64,000 nucleotides of DNA from Gammaproteobacteria bacterium (ex Lamellibrachia satsuma). GTDB taxonomy: Bacteria > Pseudomonadota > Gammaproteobacteria > Chromatiales > Chromatiaceae. The stretch lies in contig CP053680.1 in assembly GCA_019623805.1 (NCBI GenBank), positions 868,001-932,000 of the forward strand, given 5' to 3'. Within the stretch, counting starts at the first letter, position 1. Each line of letters starts with the position of its first letter. The position numbers and the translations under genes are program-made. Below, in pieces: positions 18,878 through 28,569 of the stretch. Under the pieces are notes generated by a model, which did not search any database, had not been told where the DNA came from, and worked only from the letters and a program-made list of their open reading frames with translations.

Positions 18878-19803
18878 GGGGTCAAGTCTTGCAATCACCC
18901 ACCACCCTCTTCATATGCCGCCTTCACTGCCCGACTGACAGTCGCGTAATGAACGCTAAACCAGTCCGCTATCTGCTTCATCGAATAATCACCTGAGGCA
19001 TACGCTTCAGCCATCGCCTGTTTTCGGCTGGGATGTTGCTCTGCATAATCCGACAAGGAGCGAGCCAGCGCCCGCCGATGCATTCGCGGAACTTCTTTCA
19101 GATCACCCTGTTTTTCATCTGGATACCGTTTTCCAACCTTTTCGATGAACATTTCATCACCGAGATAGTGTGAATGTGATTGTCCCTCCCAGATCGAGGG
19201 CAACCCAACTCCTGCACGAACGAAGTCGATATATTTGGCAATCACATATGACCTGCGATTCCCGAAGCAGGACAGTAACCAGTCGGTCTCCAGCCATGCC
19301 GGTGTTGCCTCATTGCCTACCATTGCCCGATAACTGCTCCAAGGCCAGTCCCCGACATCATTGGCAACGCGGGCACGCACCGGGTTGAGAACAACATAGC
19401 GGCTCAATTCCAGTAAATAGCTGTCACGATCAACCAGAATGGCTTTATAGCGTCCTTGAAATACGTGTCCTACACGTTGATGACGCCGATTGCTTTTTTG
19501 AGTGTAGACGCCATTTAGCTGTCTCATGCCCTTTGACAAGTTTCCTTCGATGGTCTCGATAACGATGTGATAATGATTATCCATCATGCACCATGCATGG
19601 CAGCGCCAGTTAAAGCGTTCACAGACCTGAGCCATAACCTCAAGCCAGATGACTCTGTCTTCTTCATCCTGGTAAATGTCTTCACGTCGATCACCACGGG
19701 AGGTAACGTGGTAGATCGCACCTGCGTATTCAATTCGGAGGGGACGGGCCATAAGACTAAAGTCTAGCTGCTATATGTTGGATTGCAAGACCTGACCCCT
19801 TAC
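18872..19803. mobile_element. RAYT element, copy 1 (932 bp, uninterrupted)
   Basis: The element is bounded by inverted repeats: GGGGTCA(A/G)GTCTTGCAATC at the left and its complement before TGACCCCTTA at the right. It carries one Y1 transposase gene. A near-identical copy occupies 25274-28569, split there by an IS. It is inserted into the RAYT stub at 18667. Confidence 0.85.
18895..19752 (-). CDS. REP-associated tyrosine transposase (RAYT)
   Basis: The 285-residue product has an N-terminal Y1 transposase domain: 'MARPLRIEYAGAIYHVTSRGDRRE', HUH motif as DNHYHIVIET, and 'QRVGHVFQGRYKAILVD', which contains the candidate nucleophilic Tyr. A C-terminal helix-turn-helix ('YSMKQIADWFSVHYATVSRAVKAAYEE') follows. 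Such enzymes are single-strand DNA transposases linked to dispersed REP palindromes. It nearly fills its element, and the same gene at 25297-28518 is broken. Confidence 0.92.
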   Translation of the reverse strand: MARPLRIEYAGAIYHVTSRGDRREDIYQDEEDRVIWLEVMAQVCERFNWRCHAWCMMDNHYHIVIETIEGNLSKGMRQLNGVYTQKSNRRHQRVGHVFQGRYKAILVDRDSYLLELSRYVVLNPVRARVANDVGDWPWSSYRAMVGNEATPAWLETDWLLSCFGNRRSYVIAKYIDFVRAGVGLPSIWEGQSHSHYLGDEMFIEKVGKRYPDEKQGDLKEVPRMHRRALARSLSDYAEQHPSRKQAMAEAYASGDYSMKQIADWFSVHYATVSRAVKAAYEEGGG

Positions 19804-19854
19804 CTCCTTCTCCGTCCCCTTTTGACTGTTGGCCCGGTGGGGAGTCTTCGTGAC

Positions 19855-20946
19855 TCAGTAGCGATTGGCATCTTCCAATTCCCGCAAAAAAATCGCCTGA
19901 TGGATATCGCTGAGGCTGATGATCCCGGCCAGTCGGCGATCCGAGTCCACCACCGGGATACGGCGAAAACTGTGCAAGTCCATTTGTGCTGCCGCCTTCA
20001 TGATGGGGGCGTCGATCGCGATGGAGAAGACCGAGTGGGACATCAACTCACCTACTCTCTTCTGTAGGACGCTCCCATAGGAATGTTCCATTGCCTGAAA
20101 GTCCTGGGCCTGGGCGGGGTCCTCGAGAAACTGCGTATAGCCCGGCAGCAGCGCCTTGAGAATATCCTTCTCTGAGATGACGCCCACAAGCCGGTCATTC
20201 TCATCAACCACCGGCAAACCGCTGACCTTCTCTCTTGAAATGGTCTCCGCCACCGATCGAATAGAGTCATCCTCTGTTGCGGTATAGACACCCCGGTGCA
20301 TCACATCACACACCTGCATGGCTCCCTCCACCGCCGTCGCGGCCTGAGGCGATCGGAGGGGGCCATCAGTGGTTTCCGGAAAGTAATCCTTGCCCTCCCC
20401 AGGAACGATGATTCGCTCCTCTTCGCTCACCGGCTCTGGCCCTGGCCACTGGCCTGGTACCGGATTCGATTCAGTAAGAAAGTCGGTGGTTGCGGCCAGA
20501 TCCTCCATAACCGGGTTCCAGAAGAGGTCCAAACCAGGGACTTCGCAACTGAACTCGATGGGGATGCCGTTAGGGTCATAGGAGTAAATCGACAGAAAAC
20601 AGCCGTGATCGATGACATCCGAGCAGTGGAAGCCCGCAGCATCCAGGCGGGCCATGATATCCCACAGGGCATTCTTGTCGGCCACGCCAATGGCGATGTG
20701 ATCGAAGATAAACGGTCCTTTCACCGGGTCACCATGTCGGCGTGGCCGAACGGGCTCCACATCATTCCACTCGAAAAATGAGATGCGGTTATTGCCAGAA
20801 ACCAGGAAGAAGTATTGCCGGTAGCCAGGAGACCCATAGGCATAGACAAGGCGCATCCCGAGCAGGTCCCTCCAAAACTTGACCGTAAGTTCGATGTCGT
20901 AAGTAGCAAAGGCTGTATGGTGAATGCCCGTGAATTCTGTTTTCAT
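19855..20946 (-). CDS. VOC (glyoxalase-like) and CBS-pair fusion protein
   Basis: The 363-residue product fuses two modules. Residues 1-150 are a VOC/glyoxalase-fold domain: 'GIHHTAFATYDIELTVKFWRDLLGMRLV', 'FDHIAIGVADKNALWDIMARL', and 'YSYDPNGIPIEFSCEV' with a metal-binding Glu, as in extradiol dioxygenase-type proteins. Residues about 210-363 form a CBS pair: 'VCDVMHRGVYTATEDDSIRSVAETISREKVSGLPVVDENDRLVGVISEKDIL' and 'MDLHSFRRIPVVDSDRRLAGIISLSDIH'. CBS pairs bind adenosine ligands, so the enzyme may be energy-regulated. The substrate is unknown. Flanking genes give no functional hint. Confidence 0.85.
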   Translation of the reverse strand: MKTEFTGIHHTAFATYDIELTVKFWRDLLGMRLVYAYGSPGYRQYFFLVSGNNRISFFEWNDVEPVRPRRHGDPVKGPFIFDHIAIGVADKNALWDIMARLDAAGFHCSDVIDHGCFLSIYSYDPNGIPIEFSCEVPGLDLFWNPVMEDLAATTDFLTESNPVPGQWPGPEPVSEEERIIVPGEGKDYFPETTDGPLRSPQAATAVEGAMQVCDVMHRGVYTATEDDSIRSVAETISREKVSGLPVVDENDRLVGVISEKDILKALLPGYTQFLEDPAQAQDFQAMEHSYGSVLQKRVGELMSHSVFSIAIDAPIMKAAAQMDLHSFRRIPVVDSDRRLAGIISLSDIHQAIFLRELEDANRY

Positions 20947-21445
20947 GCGCTTGCCTGATGCTGTCGATAACCCAGACTAAGACACTATCCATCACGTCTT
21001 CCCCGGTCAAGGCTGACGATGGGGCATTTCCGATCCATTCCAAGACCCAAGAACGAGGTATAAATCAATGGAGTTGATCAATAAGGGGGGGCGTGGGGTC
21101 AGACACGATATTGGTGATATGGTCGAATTCGGTCGACTTCCCTCCGTAATATTAAGGGACAGACCACGGTTTTATCCCAACCCTGCCCAGCTGGCGTGCA
21201 ATGTCGGCCGTGGGAGCCCCTCAATTTTGGCACAGTGAAGCACCACTTTACTATCCGAAAGAGAAACCTAATTAGCGTTTGCTCCATACCAGAATATTTG
21301 TGACTAAATTGGCAATTAAATTTGATTTTGCGGCCTATGATTTGTGCCATCAACACTCACCCTAAGTGCAATAGACACTAAGGAAGAAACCCCACGTGAA
21401 AACTATTGTTCAATAGCACCTAAGATATTTATAAGGTAACTCATC
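20947..21445. other. Intergenic stretch without supported gene
   Basis: No open frame here has family features. A G-run (21085-21091) and a phrase resembling the RAYT inverted repeat core (GGGGTCAGAC near 21096) are the only notable points. It should contain the promoter of the secreted-protein gene at 21446. Confidence 0.4.
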
Positions 21446-22501
21446 ATGAAATGCACAAAATTGGCCATATCCACTCTTCTATTGAGCCTCTCCACTACTT
21501 CGATTTTGGCTCAAGGAATGACTGGAACAGGGCTTGATAAGATTATTGAAATCATCAATACCGATGAAAGACTCCAGCGAAAAACCACTTCTGACGCACG
21601 CGCCATTGCATCCTATAGTGCAGACAGGATGAACCAGATTATTCTTGAATCCATCTACTTCAATGGCTGCGCAAACGACGGCACCATCAATGCCGCCGAT
21701 GCGCGTTCTATCAATGACTACATCCACGACAATTATTTGGTCGAATGGGTAGAGTTGCACGGTGATGACGAAAATGGTGTCGAGTCCGGCTTCCACTATG
21801 TTCAGAACAACGGCGCCCGCACCCTGCTGTTCGGCGCCAACGCGATCAATCAGGTTGCAGACAGCATCTACCATCTTGGCTTTGAGAGCACACGAAAATT
21901 TCGTCTTAAAAACGAGGATGGAAACAAAAACAAGACTTTCATGAAGCTGGCTCACTGGCTGGATACCTTACTCGCCAATGAACTCGCATCAGGAGAGCTC
22001 GCAAACAGCAATATCCAAGAACCCGCAGGTACTACAGGAACCGGACTCGACAGCATTGTGGATGCGGTTTACGGCGATCAGTCCCTACAGATCCGGGTTT
22101 CCCTTGATGACATGCGTGAAGGTGTTCGCTCAGCGATTCTTATGAATGAATTGATCATCGAAGCAATTGAGCAGCTAAAACTCAATGAGGACGGTGATAT
22201 ATCGGTGGAAGATGCCAAAGAGATCAATCGCTATCTTGTTACCAACCACGCAGCTCTTTGGGCTGAACTGCATGGTGATGACGAAAAGAACGGAGAAGAG
22301 ACCGGCTACCATCTAGTGCAATCTGATGGCGCCAAGACCTACCTGTTTGGCACAAACATGATCAACAAGGTATTTGATGGCCTCTACCACCTCGGATTTC
22401 AGGCACACAAAAAAGGCCGCAGGCTTCTCAACGAAGATGGCAACAAAAACGCCTCCTTCAACATGGTTGCCTACTGGCTTGATTCATTGATAAACAAATA
22501 A
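21446..22501 (+). CDS. Secreted protein with two tandem copies of an unknown domain
   Basis: A signal peptide (about 1-23) is followed by two homologous domains, about 26-175 and 195-350. Each has 'TGTGLD.I', a Ca-binding-like loop (CANDGTINAADARSIN, LNEDGDISVEDAKEIN), 'W.ELHGDDE', 'Y..LFG.N.IN.V.D..YHLGF' and a final 'NEDGNKN..F...A.WLD.L'. The DxDGxI pattern resembles EF-hand or dockerin loops, suggesting calcium binding outside the cell. I do not recognise the family. The duplication is internal and old, since the copies differ at many positions. It stands alone with its own promoter region. Confidence 0.75.
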   Translation: MKCTKLAISTLLLSLSTTSILAQGMTGTGLDKIIEIINTDERLQRKTTSDARAIASYSADRMNQIILESIYFNGCANDGTINAADARSINDYIHDNYLVEWVELHGDDENGVESGFHYVQNNGARTLLFGANAINQVADSIYHLGFESTRKFRLKNEDGNKNKTFMKLAHWLDTLLANELASGELANSNIQEPAGTTGTGLDSIVDAVYGDQSLQIRVSLDDMREGVRSAILMNELIIEAIEQLKLNEDGDISVEDAKEINRYLVTNHAALWAELHGDDEKNGEETGYHLVQSDGAKTYLFGTNMINKVFDGLYHLGFQAHKKGRRLLNEDGNKNASFNMVAYWLDSLINK

Positions 22502-22603
22502 TTGGAAACCGGAGTGTGGTGGGAGTTTGTTATCAGCTCCCACCACACTAAGTGGACTTCCCCCACTACAGCGGATGCCACCCAGCTTCATTTTGAGGTA
22601 CGT

Positions 22604-23233
22604 TCAAATACTTGTTAAATTCTTTACCGGCGCTTCTAAAACCTCTACTGGCTCCAATCCTTCACTATTGGCTATCGGCATGCCAAGAAACAGGAAATGC
22701 GGTTCATCTGAATCAACACCTGAAAGGTAAAGCACGGTGATCAAAAGGGACGCCACTTTATTATCAACAACTGAAGCTCGCTGCGTCATAAAATTGAAAG
22801 AATTTTTCTTCCCGGACACTAGCTGCTTCAGGCCTTTTTCTATTGTTTTCCGGTCTGGCACCAGGGTTCGGGTATAAAAGGATTCCTGTAGGAGATACTC
22901 CCGCTTGCCACCGGAAAAACGTACGATGGGATCAGTAACCTCAACATATTGAAGATCAAACCCACGAAAGATGGCAGCGATCCCCCCCGAGGTACGGATC
23001 AACAGCTTGGCTGCTTCAAGTAGAGAGTTGTCCTCCTGGCCACCATGCATGACCCACATCCAGTCATAGTTAAATTGCTCGGCGATCTTCCTTGCGTTCT
23101 CTTCCCGGATTCTGCCCCCTGAGAGCCAGTTGTAGACGGTTTGCTTACTGACACCGACCCTGACTGCCAGCTTCTGGTAGGAGAGATCATGCATTTGCAT
23201 GATCAGTTGGATTCTGGATGCAAGACTCTTCAT
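22604..23233 (-). CDS. XRE-family transcriptional regulator, 209 aa
   Basis: The N-terminal 60 residues form a helix-turn-helix of the Cro/CI type ('LSYQKLAVRVGVSKQTVYNWLSGGRIREENARKIAEQFN'). The C-terminal 140 residues have no peptidase or ligand motif that I recognise. The start ATG at 23233 agrees with the HTH position. It is convergent with the secreted-protein gene; targets are unknown. Confidence 0.8.
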   Translation of the reverse strand: MKSLASRIQLIMQMHDLSYQKLAVRVGVSKQTVYNWLSGGRIREENARKIAEQFNYDWMWVMHGGQEDNSLLEAAKLLIRTSGGIAAIFRGFDLQYVEVTDPIVRFSGGKREYLLQESFYTRTLVPDRKTIEKGLKQLVSGKKNSFNFMTQRASVVDNKVASLLITVLYLSGVDSDEPHFLFLGMPIANSEGLEPVEVLEAPVKNLTSI

Positions 23234-23394
23234 TTTCGCGACTCCTCTTCAGCGACATCCATTCTCGCCTAGGAACTTCAGCTAAGCCAAGTGCCACTTG
23301 ATCGCTTGGGGAGAAAATCTAATCGAAGCTTGGCCAATGCCTGGTATTTTTGTGACAGAGTCTGAAATTAATTCTGTGTGGCTACTTATAGTTA

Positions 23395-24115
23395 TTGCAG
23401 GCGCCAATTTTCAGCGCGAAGATAATAAGGAAAAAACGTCATGCGACCGCTATTTTAATCTTCTTGCTGAGCATCTCTTCAGCGGTCATAGTCGACCAGA
23501 AAAGCGATGAGATCGCATACTACCAAAGCCTGGTGGATAGCCCCACAATTGTTTCCATCCAAGACGGCGATTGGGGCAATCCTGCGACATGGGATCTGGC
23601 CAGGGTTCCAAGCTATGGCGATCGCGTGCTGGTGGCGCACTCGACGAACTGGGCCGCGCTCAAGGCATCATCAATATTGGCACCGTGCATCTGCGGGGCA
23701 AACGAGTGAAACCCTACCTGGCTGCCCAACAGGCCATCGTTAGCGCTACATCAATCCGCTATCAGGGTAAAGCGACCCGCTGAAATGTCGACGATCGGAT
23801 CGTTATTACCGGCGTTCAATGGGATGGCCTGGGCGACGAGGTTCGCACTATTGCATCGATTGACCACTCCAACAAGATCATCTATTTGGATGTGCCGTTG
23901 GAACTGGATCATAGCTCCTCGATTCAAGGCCTCATGATTCATGTTGCCAATCTGGAGCGCAAGATCGGGACCACCAGCCACGATGCAGGTGAATATCCCA
24001 AACATAGCTACTTCATCACCGCTTGGTCAAACCGCCTGAGTGTCCACTACGTCAGCATTCACGACTATGGTCGTTCTGATAAATCAATGGCCCTGAAGCG
24101 TTTGTCAAACTGCTA
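23395..24115 (+). pseudogene. G8-domain (CEMIP-like) protein, broken
   Basis: Three consecutive frames give one protein-like path. It runs from 'SLVDSPTIVSIQDGDWGNPATWDLARVPSYGDRVLV' (G8-like, in which GDWxxPxTW and PxxGDxV are characteristic), through 'TSIRYQGKATR', a stop, and 'DRIVITGVQWDGLGDEVRTIASIDHSNKIIYLDVPLELDH', to 'VHYVSIHDYGRSDKS'. At least two frameshifts and a stop occur, and the 3' end is missing. Family members are large secreted carbohydrate-active proteins. The gene is dead. Confidence 0.6.
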
Positions 24116-24297
24116 ATGCCTCCCCAGCAGAGCTGGGGGATCTTCTATGTTTGTTTAGTGTTAACAGGCCCTAAAGAATTACTTGTGCGTGCAATTCATT
24201 ACCAGCCGGCGCCAGATGCAAACACACATCAATCCACTATTGCGCGGGTTGATGTGTGATTAGATGCCTTCAGATACCAGCATATGCTGGATGCCGA

Positions 24298-24393
24298 CTA
24301 CTCCCACTCGATTGTAAACGGGCCGTTTTTACGATTTGTTATCAATGACTTACTTATTGGTGTAGGTGGTAATACCATGAAAAATACCATGCT
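24298..24393. repeat. guaA-type attachment site 1
   Basis: The core CTACTCCCACTCGATTGTA (24298-24316) is, on the minus strand, codons ACA ATC GAG TGG GAG TAG: Thr-Ile-Glu-Trp-Glu-stop, the end of GuaA. About 55 bp to its right lies AATACCATGAAAAATACCATG (24371-24391), the arm-like repeat found beside the other cores. It is the leftmost copy found. Confidence 0.8.
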
Positions 24394-24560
24394 CAGCAAT
24401 TTCTTGAAATGAACTCATTTTTTCAACAAATCCATAAGCGCTCAATGCCTCATTCGAACACTATTTCATGAGGATACCCAGGTTGATGATGTCGGCCAAG
24501 CCTGTGTGTAGCCAAAAATTTGTTGCTATAGTCCCATTTTGGGACTAGCATCATGAATAC

Positions 24561-24863
24561 ATGAGAATTATCGCATTGTCGACGCTGAAAGCCTTCTGGA
24601 AAGAGAACCCAGAGTATCAGGATGCCAAGGAGCCAACATTGGCTTGGCACCGTCACACCTTGCATGCTGACTGGAACTCACCTGCCGAGGTAAAGCAGGA
24701 CTTCAGAAAAGCCAGCATCCTTAAAGATGGCCGAGTGGTGTTCAATATCGCGGGGAACAAGTATCGACTTGTCGTGTGGATCAACTACGCCTACCGGGTT
24801 GTCTACATCCGCTTTATTGGCACCCATACGCAGTACGACAAAATTGACGTGCAAACCATTTAA
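24561..24863 (+). CDS. higB: HigB-type mRNA interferase toxin
   Basis: The 100-residue product has the HigB fold signature: 'LKAFWKENPEYQDAKEPTLAWHRHTLHADWNSPAEVKQDF' and 'VVFNIAGNKYRLVVWINYAYRVVYIRFIGTHTQYDKID'. Such toxins cut mRNA on the ribosome. The partner antitoxin follows after 17 bases. The pair sits directly beside attachment site 1, where an addiction module would stabilise an element. Confidence 0.92.
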   Translation: MRIIALSTLKAFWKENPEYQDAKEPTLAWHRHTLHADWNSPAEVKQDFRKASILKDGRVVFNIAGNKYRLVVWINYAYRVVYIRFIGTHTQYDKIDVQTI

Positions 24864-24880
24864 CTGCCGGAGGACTAATG

Positions 24881-25249
24881 ATGGACATCAAACCGATTAA
24901 AACTGATGCCGACTACCGCGCGGCATTAATAGAAGTTGAACGCCTGATGATGGCGGGACCCGATACACCAGATGGTGAAAAGCTGGATGTTATGGTCACA
25001 CTTATTGAAGCTTATGAAGCCAGGCACTTCCCGATGGACTTGCCTGATCCTGTTGAGGCGATCAAGTTCGAAATGGAACGCAAGGGCTTAACCATAAAAG
25101 ATCTGGAGCCCATGATCGGCAAAAGCAATCGTGTTTACGAGATCCTTAATCACAAGCGTTCACTGACTTTGAAGATGATCTGGAAGCTCCACGAAGGCTT
25201 GGGTATTCCAGCAGAATCATTGATCAAACCACCGCAAGCGCATGCCTAA
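24881..25249 (+). CDS. higA: HigA-type antitoxin
   Basis: The 122-residue antitoxin has an N-terminal region 'MDIKPIKTDADYRAALIEVERLM' and a C-terminal XRE helix-turn-helix ('GLTIKDLEPMIGKSNRVYEILNHKRSLTLKMIWKLHEGLGIPAESLI'). I chose ATG 24881, which sits 7 bases after GGAGG; ATG 24878 is also possible. It would bind HigB and repress the shared promoter upstream of higB. Confidence 0.92.
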   Translation: MDIKPIKTDADYRAALIEVERLMMAGPDTPDGEKLDVMVTLIEAYEARHFPMDLPDPVEAIKFEMERKGLTIKDLEPMIGKSNRVYEILNHKRSLTLKMIWKLHEGLGIPAESLIKPPQAHA

Positions 25250-26924
25250 CCAATACCCCAGCGGAGAATAAGCAAGCCAGGGGTCAGGTCTTGCAATCAC
25301 GCACCACCCTCTTCATATGCCGCCTTCACTGCCCGACTGACAGTCGCGTAATGAACGCTAAACCAGTCCGCTATCTGCTTCATCGAATAATCACCTGAGG
25401 CATACGCTTCAGCCATCGCCTGTTTTCGGCTGGGATGTTGCTCTGCATAATCCGACAAGGAGCGAGCCAGCGCCCGCCGATGCATTCGCGGAACTTCTTT
25501 CAGATCACCCTGTTTTTCATCTGGATACCGTTTTCCAACCTTTTCGATGAACATTTCATCACCGAGATAGTGTGAATGTGATTGTCCCTCCCAGATCGAG
25601 GGCAACCCAACTCCTGCACGAACGAAGTCGATATATTTGGCAATCACATATGACCTGCGATTCCCGAAGCAGGACAGTAACCAGTCGGTCTCCAGCCATG
25701 CCGGTGTTGCCTCATTGCCTACCATTGCCCGATAACTGCTCCAAGGCCAGTCCCCGACATCATTGGCAACGCGGGCACGCACCGGGTTGAGAACAACATA
25801 GCGGCTCAATTCCAGTAAATAGCTGTCACGATCAACCAGAATGGCTTTATATTAACCCGGCATGTTAATAGATCATGATATACTGCCGTCATGAACAAAG
25901 AAGATGCCAGAAGCCTTCCTGCACTAGCCCAGGAAGAAAAACGCAAACAAGCAGTACGGATGCGCAAGCAAGGCCAGACCTACAAAGCGATAGGGGAATC
26001 AGTAAGGGTCCATGAGCGCACTGTGATCCGCTGGATCCGCACTTATGAAACCCAAGGTGATAAGGCTCTGAAGGCAAAGAAGCAGGGCCGGCCGATGGGA
26101 GCGGGAAGATGCCTAACGCCAGAGCAAGAAAAACAGATCCAAAAGCTCATCTCTGACAAGACACCTGATCAACTCAAGATGGCTTATGCACTGTGGACCA
26201 GAGAAGCCGTGAAGGAACTGATAGCTCAGGAATTCAAGATCAAACTGGCAATTAGGACGGTAGGAAAATATCTGTCTTTGTGGGGCTTCACCCCACAGAA
26301 GCCCTTGAAGCGGGCCTATGAGCAAAACCCCAAGAAAGTTGCCCACTGGCTGGACGAGACCTATCCTGAGATCAAAGCACAGGCTAAGGCAGAGAAGGCG
26401 GAAATCTATTGGGGAGACGAAACTGGGATGCGCAATGATAGCCAGCACGAACGGGGTTATGCACCCAAGGGAAAAACGCCCATTATCCATCTCAATGCCA
26501 AGCGAGCATCAACCAATATGCTTTCTGCCATTACCAACCAGGGTAAGGTGCGTTTCAAGATATTTGAAGGCAACATGAATGCGGATATCCTGATCGATTT
26601 CATGAAGCGACTGATCAAAGCAGCCAAGAGAAAAGTCTTCCTTATACTAGACAATCTACGTGTCCATCATGCCAAGGTTGTCAAGGAATGGCTGCAGGAC
26701 AAAGGAAAACAGATTGAAGTTTTTTATCTACCTGCATATTCGCCTGAGATGAATCCAGATGAATATCTGAACTGTGATCTTAAGCATGGGGTGCACAGTG
26801 GGCTGCCAACCCGATCAAAGGAACAGTTAAAGAGCAAGGTCAGGAGTCATATGCAAATGCTTGACGTGGTCCAATGGACAGGTACACCCCAGTTAAGCAT
26901 CATTGACTTAACTGAGGTAGAAAA

Positions 26925-27218
26925 ATGAAAGAACGAAAGAAATATTCGAAGGAATTCAAGCTAGACGCGGTCAGTCTGGTTCTTGAGCAGGAATATACTC
27001 GAAGGGAAGCAGCAAACAGTCTGGGCATCAATGCCCAAATGCTGGGGCGCTGGGTGAAAGAACATCAGGCAGAAGATGGGCAGGCATTTCGAGGCAATGG
27101 CAAGTTGAGTTCTGAACAGGAAGAAATCAGGAAGCTCAAGGCTCAGGTTAAACGCCTTGAGATGGAGAAAGAAATCTTAAAAAAAGCAACGGTATTCTTT
27201 GCAGCAGAAACGAAGTGA
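26925..27218 (+). CDS. IS3 transposase OrfA
   Basis: The 97-residue protein has a helix-turn-helix ('[40 protein letters not shown]') and a leucine-zipper coiled coil ('[23 protein letters not shown]'). Near its end an A7G run (27179-27186) is a typical slippery site for the -1 frameshift producing the OrfAB transposase. The gene overlaps the start of orfB by four bases. Confidence 0.92.
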   Translation: MKERKKYSKEFKLDAVSLVLEQEYTRREAANSLGINAQMLGRWVKEHQAEDGQAFRGNGKLSSEQEEIRKLKAQVKRLEMEKEILKKATVFFAAETK

Positions 27219-28090
27219 AATATTCGTTCATCACCCAGCATAAGAATGCCTATCCAATCAGCTTGCAATGTCAGGTTTTGGGTGTGAGTCGTAATGGTTA
27301 CTACCAGTATCAAAGGGGCTTGGGTAACAGGCCAGACCGAATACATCAGGAGATGCTGGAGTGGGTTGAGGATATCGCCAAGAGTTCAGACTACACTTAT
27401 GGCAGTCGCAGAATGAAAAAAGCCTTGAATGTCCTGGGCTATCCGGTGAGTCGGAATAAGGCAAGGAAGTTAATGCGTGAAGCCAATGTACAGGCGCGTC
27501 AGCGCAGGAAATATAAGGTTACGACAAACAGTAACCACCAGCAGTCGGTTTTTAACAACCTGCTCAAGCGAGAGTTTGCTGTGGCCCAGCCCGATCATGT
27601 CTATGCGGCGGACGTGACTTATGTATGGACCCAGGAAGGCTGGTTATACCTGGCGGTAGTGATAGACCTGTATTCACGTAAAGTGGTCGGCTGGAGCATG
27701 AGTTCCCGGATGAAGGCAAAGCTGGTCTGTGATGCATTGCAAATGGCGATCTGGCGACGTCGACCGAAGGGCGGATTGATTCACCACTCAGATCGTGGTT
27801 CTCAATATGCCAGCAAGGCTTTTCGGCGGTTACTCAAAGCCCATGATATCAATGGCAGTATGAGCAGGAAGGGTGACTGCTGGGATAATGCTGTAGTGGA
27901 AAGCTTCTTTGGCAGCCTCAAGCAGGAACGGGTGCATTGGAGAAGCTACCAGACACGTTACGAAGCCCAGCAGGACATATTGGAATATATTTCCATGTTT
28001 TATAATAGTACGCGGCTGCATTCATACCTGGATTATATGAGTCCGAATGATTTTGAGCAGCAAATGATGGCGCAGAAAAAAGCGGCTTAA
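27215..28090 (+). CDS. IS3 transposase OrfB (DDE integrase core)
   Basis: The 291-residue product has the retroviral-integrase-like DDE core: '[31 protein letters not shown]', '[13 protein letters not shown]' and '[24 protein letters not shown]', giving D, D and E. An HTH_21-like segment ('[36 protein letters not shown]') precedes it. It is intact and normally made as an OrfAB fusion by frameshifting. Confidence 0.93.
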   Translation: MKYSFITQHKNAYPISLQCQVLGVSRNGYYQYQRGLGNRPDRIHQEMLEWVEDIAKSSDYTYGSRRMKKALNVLGYPVSRNKARKLMREANVQARQRRKYKVTTNSNHQQSVFNNLLKREFAVAQPDHVYAADVTYVWTQEGWLYLAVVIDLYSRKVVGWSMSSRMKAKLVCDALQMAIWRRRPKGGLIHHSDRGSQYASKAFRRLLKAHDINGSMSRKGDCWDNAVVESFFGSLKQERVHWRSYQTRYEAQQDILEYISMFYNSTRLHSYLDYMSPNDFEQQMMAQKKAA

Positions 28091-28569
28091 CTGGGTGTAA
28101 CAAAATCCTTGACCACGTCAGCTGCAAAAGAAACCGGCTAGGGTTAGGAAGTATTTTGAGCATCCGCGTATTCAATACGCCGCTTAATATGGCTTATTAT
28201 GATGCCGGGTTAATAGCGTCCTTGAAATACGTATCCTACACGTTGATGACGCCGATTGCTTTTTTGAGTGTAGACGCCATTTAGCTGTCTCATGCCCTTT
28301 GACAAGTTTCCTTCGATGGTCTCGATAACGATGTGATAATGATTATCCATCATGCACCATGCATGGCAGCGCCAGTTAAAGCGTTCACAGACCTGAGCCA
28401 TAACCTCAAGCCAGATGACTCTGTCTTCTTCATCCTGGTAAATGTCTTCACGTCGATCACCACGGGAGGTAACGTGGTAGATCGCACCTGCGTATTCAAT
28501 TCGGAGGGGACGGGCCATAAGACTAAAGTCTAGCTGCTATATGTTGGATTGCAAGACCTGACCCCTTAC

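Larger units (their letters stand above)
26862..28120 (+). mobile_element. IS3-family element, 1,259 bp, nested in IS630
   Basis: The ends begin TG and end CA (TGACGTGGTC and GACCACGTCA) with longer imperfect inverted repeats reaching ACACCC(C)AGTTAAGC. A GCT duplication flanks the element (26859-26861 and 28121-28123). Excision restores the IS630 frame. Confidence 0.9.
25891..28171 (+). pseudogene. IS630 transposase, interrupted by IS3
   Basis: The first 324 residues are intact (25891-26861): an N-terminal helix-turn-helix ('GQTYKAIGESVRVHERTVIRWIRTY'), then the DDE core with WGDETGM, LILDNLRVHHAKVV and PEMNPDE. The C-terminal 'QKKPARVRKYFEHPRIQYAA' resumes after the IS3 at about 28121 and ends at 28171. 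The interrupted version would end with a short IS3-derived tail at 26928. All three catalytic acids are retained, so residual activity cannot be excluded. Confidence 0.88.
25852..28213 (+). mobile_element. IS630-family element carrying a nested IS3
   Basis: The terminal inverted repeats are TTAACCCGGCAT at 25852 and its complement ending at 28213, flanked by a TA duplication (25850-25851 and 28214-28215), as in IS630/Tc1 elements. Subtracting the nested IS3 and its 3-bp duplication leaves about 1,100 bp. Confidence 0.88.
25297..28518 (-). pseudogene. RAYT transposase copy 2, interrupted
   Basis: The N-terminal 102 residues are encoded at 28210-28518 and the C-terminal 170 at 25297-25809. Both are nearly identical to the intact gene at 18895-19752 (for example His to Tyr at one position of 'RVGHVFQ'). 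The IS630 insertion falls after 'VFQGRY', near the catalytic Tyr, so the enzyme is inactivated. Confidence 0.9.
25274..28569. mobile_element. RAYT element, copy 2, split by an IS630 element
   Basis: The ends match copy 1 (18872-19803), including the GGGGTCAGGTCTTGCAATC inverted repeats. The interior is nearly identical except for the insertion at a TA (25850). Removal of 25852-28213 and one TA regenerates the copy 1 sequence. Confidence 0.88.
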
